From contig MBPM02000011.1 in assembly GCA_001695595.3 (NCBI GenBank), positions 620,001-684,000 on the forward strand: a stretch of 64,000 bases of DNA, read 5' to 3'. This document shows, piece after piece, positions 63,479-64,000 of the stretch; position 1 is the stretch's first letter, and every line of letters starts with the position of its first letter. A program made the position numbers and the translations under genes. Origin of the DNA: Plasmopara viticola (lineage: Eukaryota; Oomycota; Peronosporomycetes; Peronosporales; Peronosporaceae). A model generated the notes under the pieces. It saw only the letters and a program-made list of their open reading frames with translations, searched no databases and was not told the origin of the DNA.

Positions 63479-64000
63479 TTGTCGATAGACATGGACATCC
63501 AATGGACCGACAACGACAACGTTTTATATTCCAGATCAGCAACAACAACAACAGGAAATTGACCAGCAACGACAACAAACACAAATTAAATACGCTTCAA
63601 ACCACATCAACAATGTCTAGAATGTATTGAACGACTGGAATGACTGGAACAACAACTTTAGAGTTCGAACGAACGTATTGCTGCACTGGAGAAAAAACGA
63701 AAGTCAAATCCACGTTTTGAACGGCGTCCTAGACAATTCCTCGATGATGGGAAGCGAGAAGAAGCACAACACAATTCCATGCTTTTCGTGCTACAGAAGT
63801 GAATGAGGATGCAGATGATGATCACGGGCTCATGCAAGGTAGCGGATCTGGTTATTTGTCATCAAAAGATAAGAGCGACTCAAGCGTCATAGCACGTACT
63901 GATCAACCGATCAGCGCAGTGCTTCAGGTCACCCCAGGGTCGAGAGTGCCAACGATCAGAGCTTAAGATCCTTGTCAAACATAAACTCGCCATCGATAAA

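Larger units (their letters stand above)
37515..64000 (+). repeat. Family A satellite array, about 1033-bp unit, telomere-like tract in each unit
   Basis: The anchor ttgtcga before the acatggacatcc motif occurs at 37651, 38686, 39724, 40758, 41788, 42807, 43807, 44839, 45869, 46908, 47946, 48982, 50020, 51050, 52086, 53123, 54159, 55194, 56227, 57263, 58302, 59340, 60376, 61408, 62445 (variant) and 63479. That is 25 complete head-to-tail periods of 1000-1039 bp (mean 1033), and the array runs past the right edge. Relative to the anchor: ATG of a Gln-rich frame at +23, acidic NEDADDDHG frame from +321, Asp-rich TDLDD frame at about +733 to +975, then gaattttgagcta and a degenerate telomere-like tract. 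Units vary by small indels and scattered substitutions. Confidence 0.95.

Noticed and set aside
37515..64000. Array read as a CRISPR or coding tandem-repeat protein
   Set aside because: The repeat is 1 kb with no spacer pattern, and no frame stays open across a unit; it is a satellite of pseudogene units.

Overview
The window looks like a gene-poor, probably subtelomeric or heterochromatic stretch of a eukaryotic nuclear genome. The best guess is an oomycete (Phytophthora or downy-mildew relative). The reasons are short GT-AG introns (61-77 bp), a UDP-galactose/CMP-sialate-type transporter next to an ankyrin protein, plant/oomycete-type CCCTAAA telomere motifs, an AT-rich mitochondrial-type rRNA fragment, and long tracts of decayed repeats. 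The species assignment is inference; the intron-bearing genes and the repeat structure are seen directly.

Region 1 (1-22.9 kb) is mostly gene-free. Three genes are well supported. A four-exon RBR E3 ubiquitin ligase lies on the minus strand (149-1159). A closely spaced plus-strand pair follows at 12.7-14.7 kb: an ankyrin-repeat protein, then an SLC35A-type nucleotide-sugar transporter with one in-frame stop before its last membrane segment. A small hypothetical ORF (14825-15148, minus) is possible. The rest holds coding relics (notably 7159-7933), a 240-bp TG...CA dispersed repeat present twice in opposite orientation, a 111-bp tandem duplication, a 66-bp palindrome and a hairpin with perfect 21-bp arms.

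Region 2 (22.9-26.05 kb) holds old, diverged copies of repeat family A, one in plus and the rest in minus orientation, meeting at an inverted junction at 23419. A nuclear insertion of mitochondrial-type small-subunit rRNA (about 25.84-26.05 kb) separates them from family B.

Region 3 (26.05-36.7 kb) is a large inverted arrangement of repeat family B (period about 812-832 bp). Plus-oriented units lie on the left and minus-oriented units on the right, including four almost identical 831-bp units. At two places a family-A-like gene sits convergently against the 3' end of family B (29.4-30.3 kb and 34.3-34.8 kb). This suggests an ancestral composite element with two convergent genes, A and B, neither of which I can assign to a known family.

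Region 4 (37.5-64 kb) is a head-to-tail satellite made from family A. Twenty-six anchors spaced by a mean of 1033 bp run off the right edge. Every unit carries a short degenerate telomere-like tract and the same broken gene. Comparison with the old copies suggests that a family-A gene gained a telomere-like insert and stop codons and was then amplified. The array cuts off another decayed gene at 36845-37515. This telomere-motif satellite derived from a gene is the strongest candidate for something undescribed.
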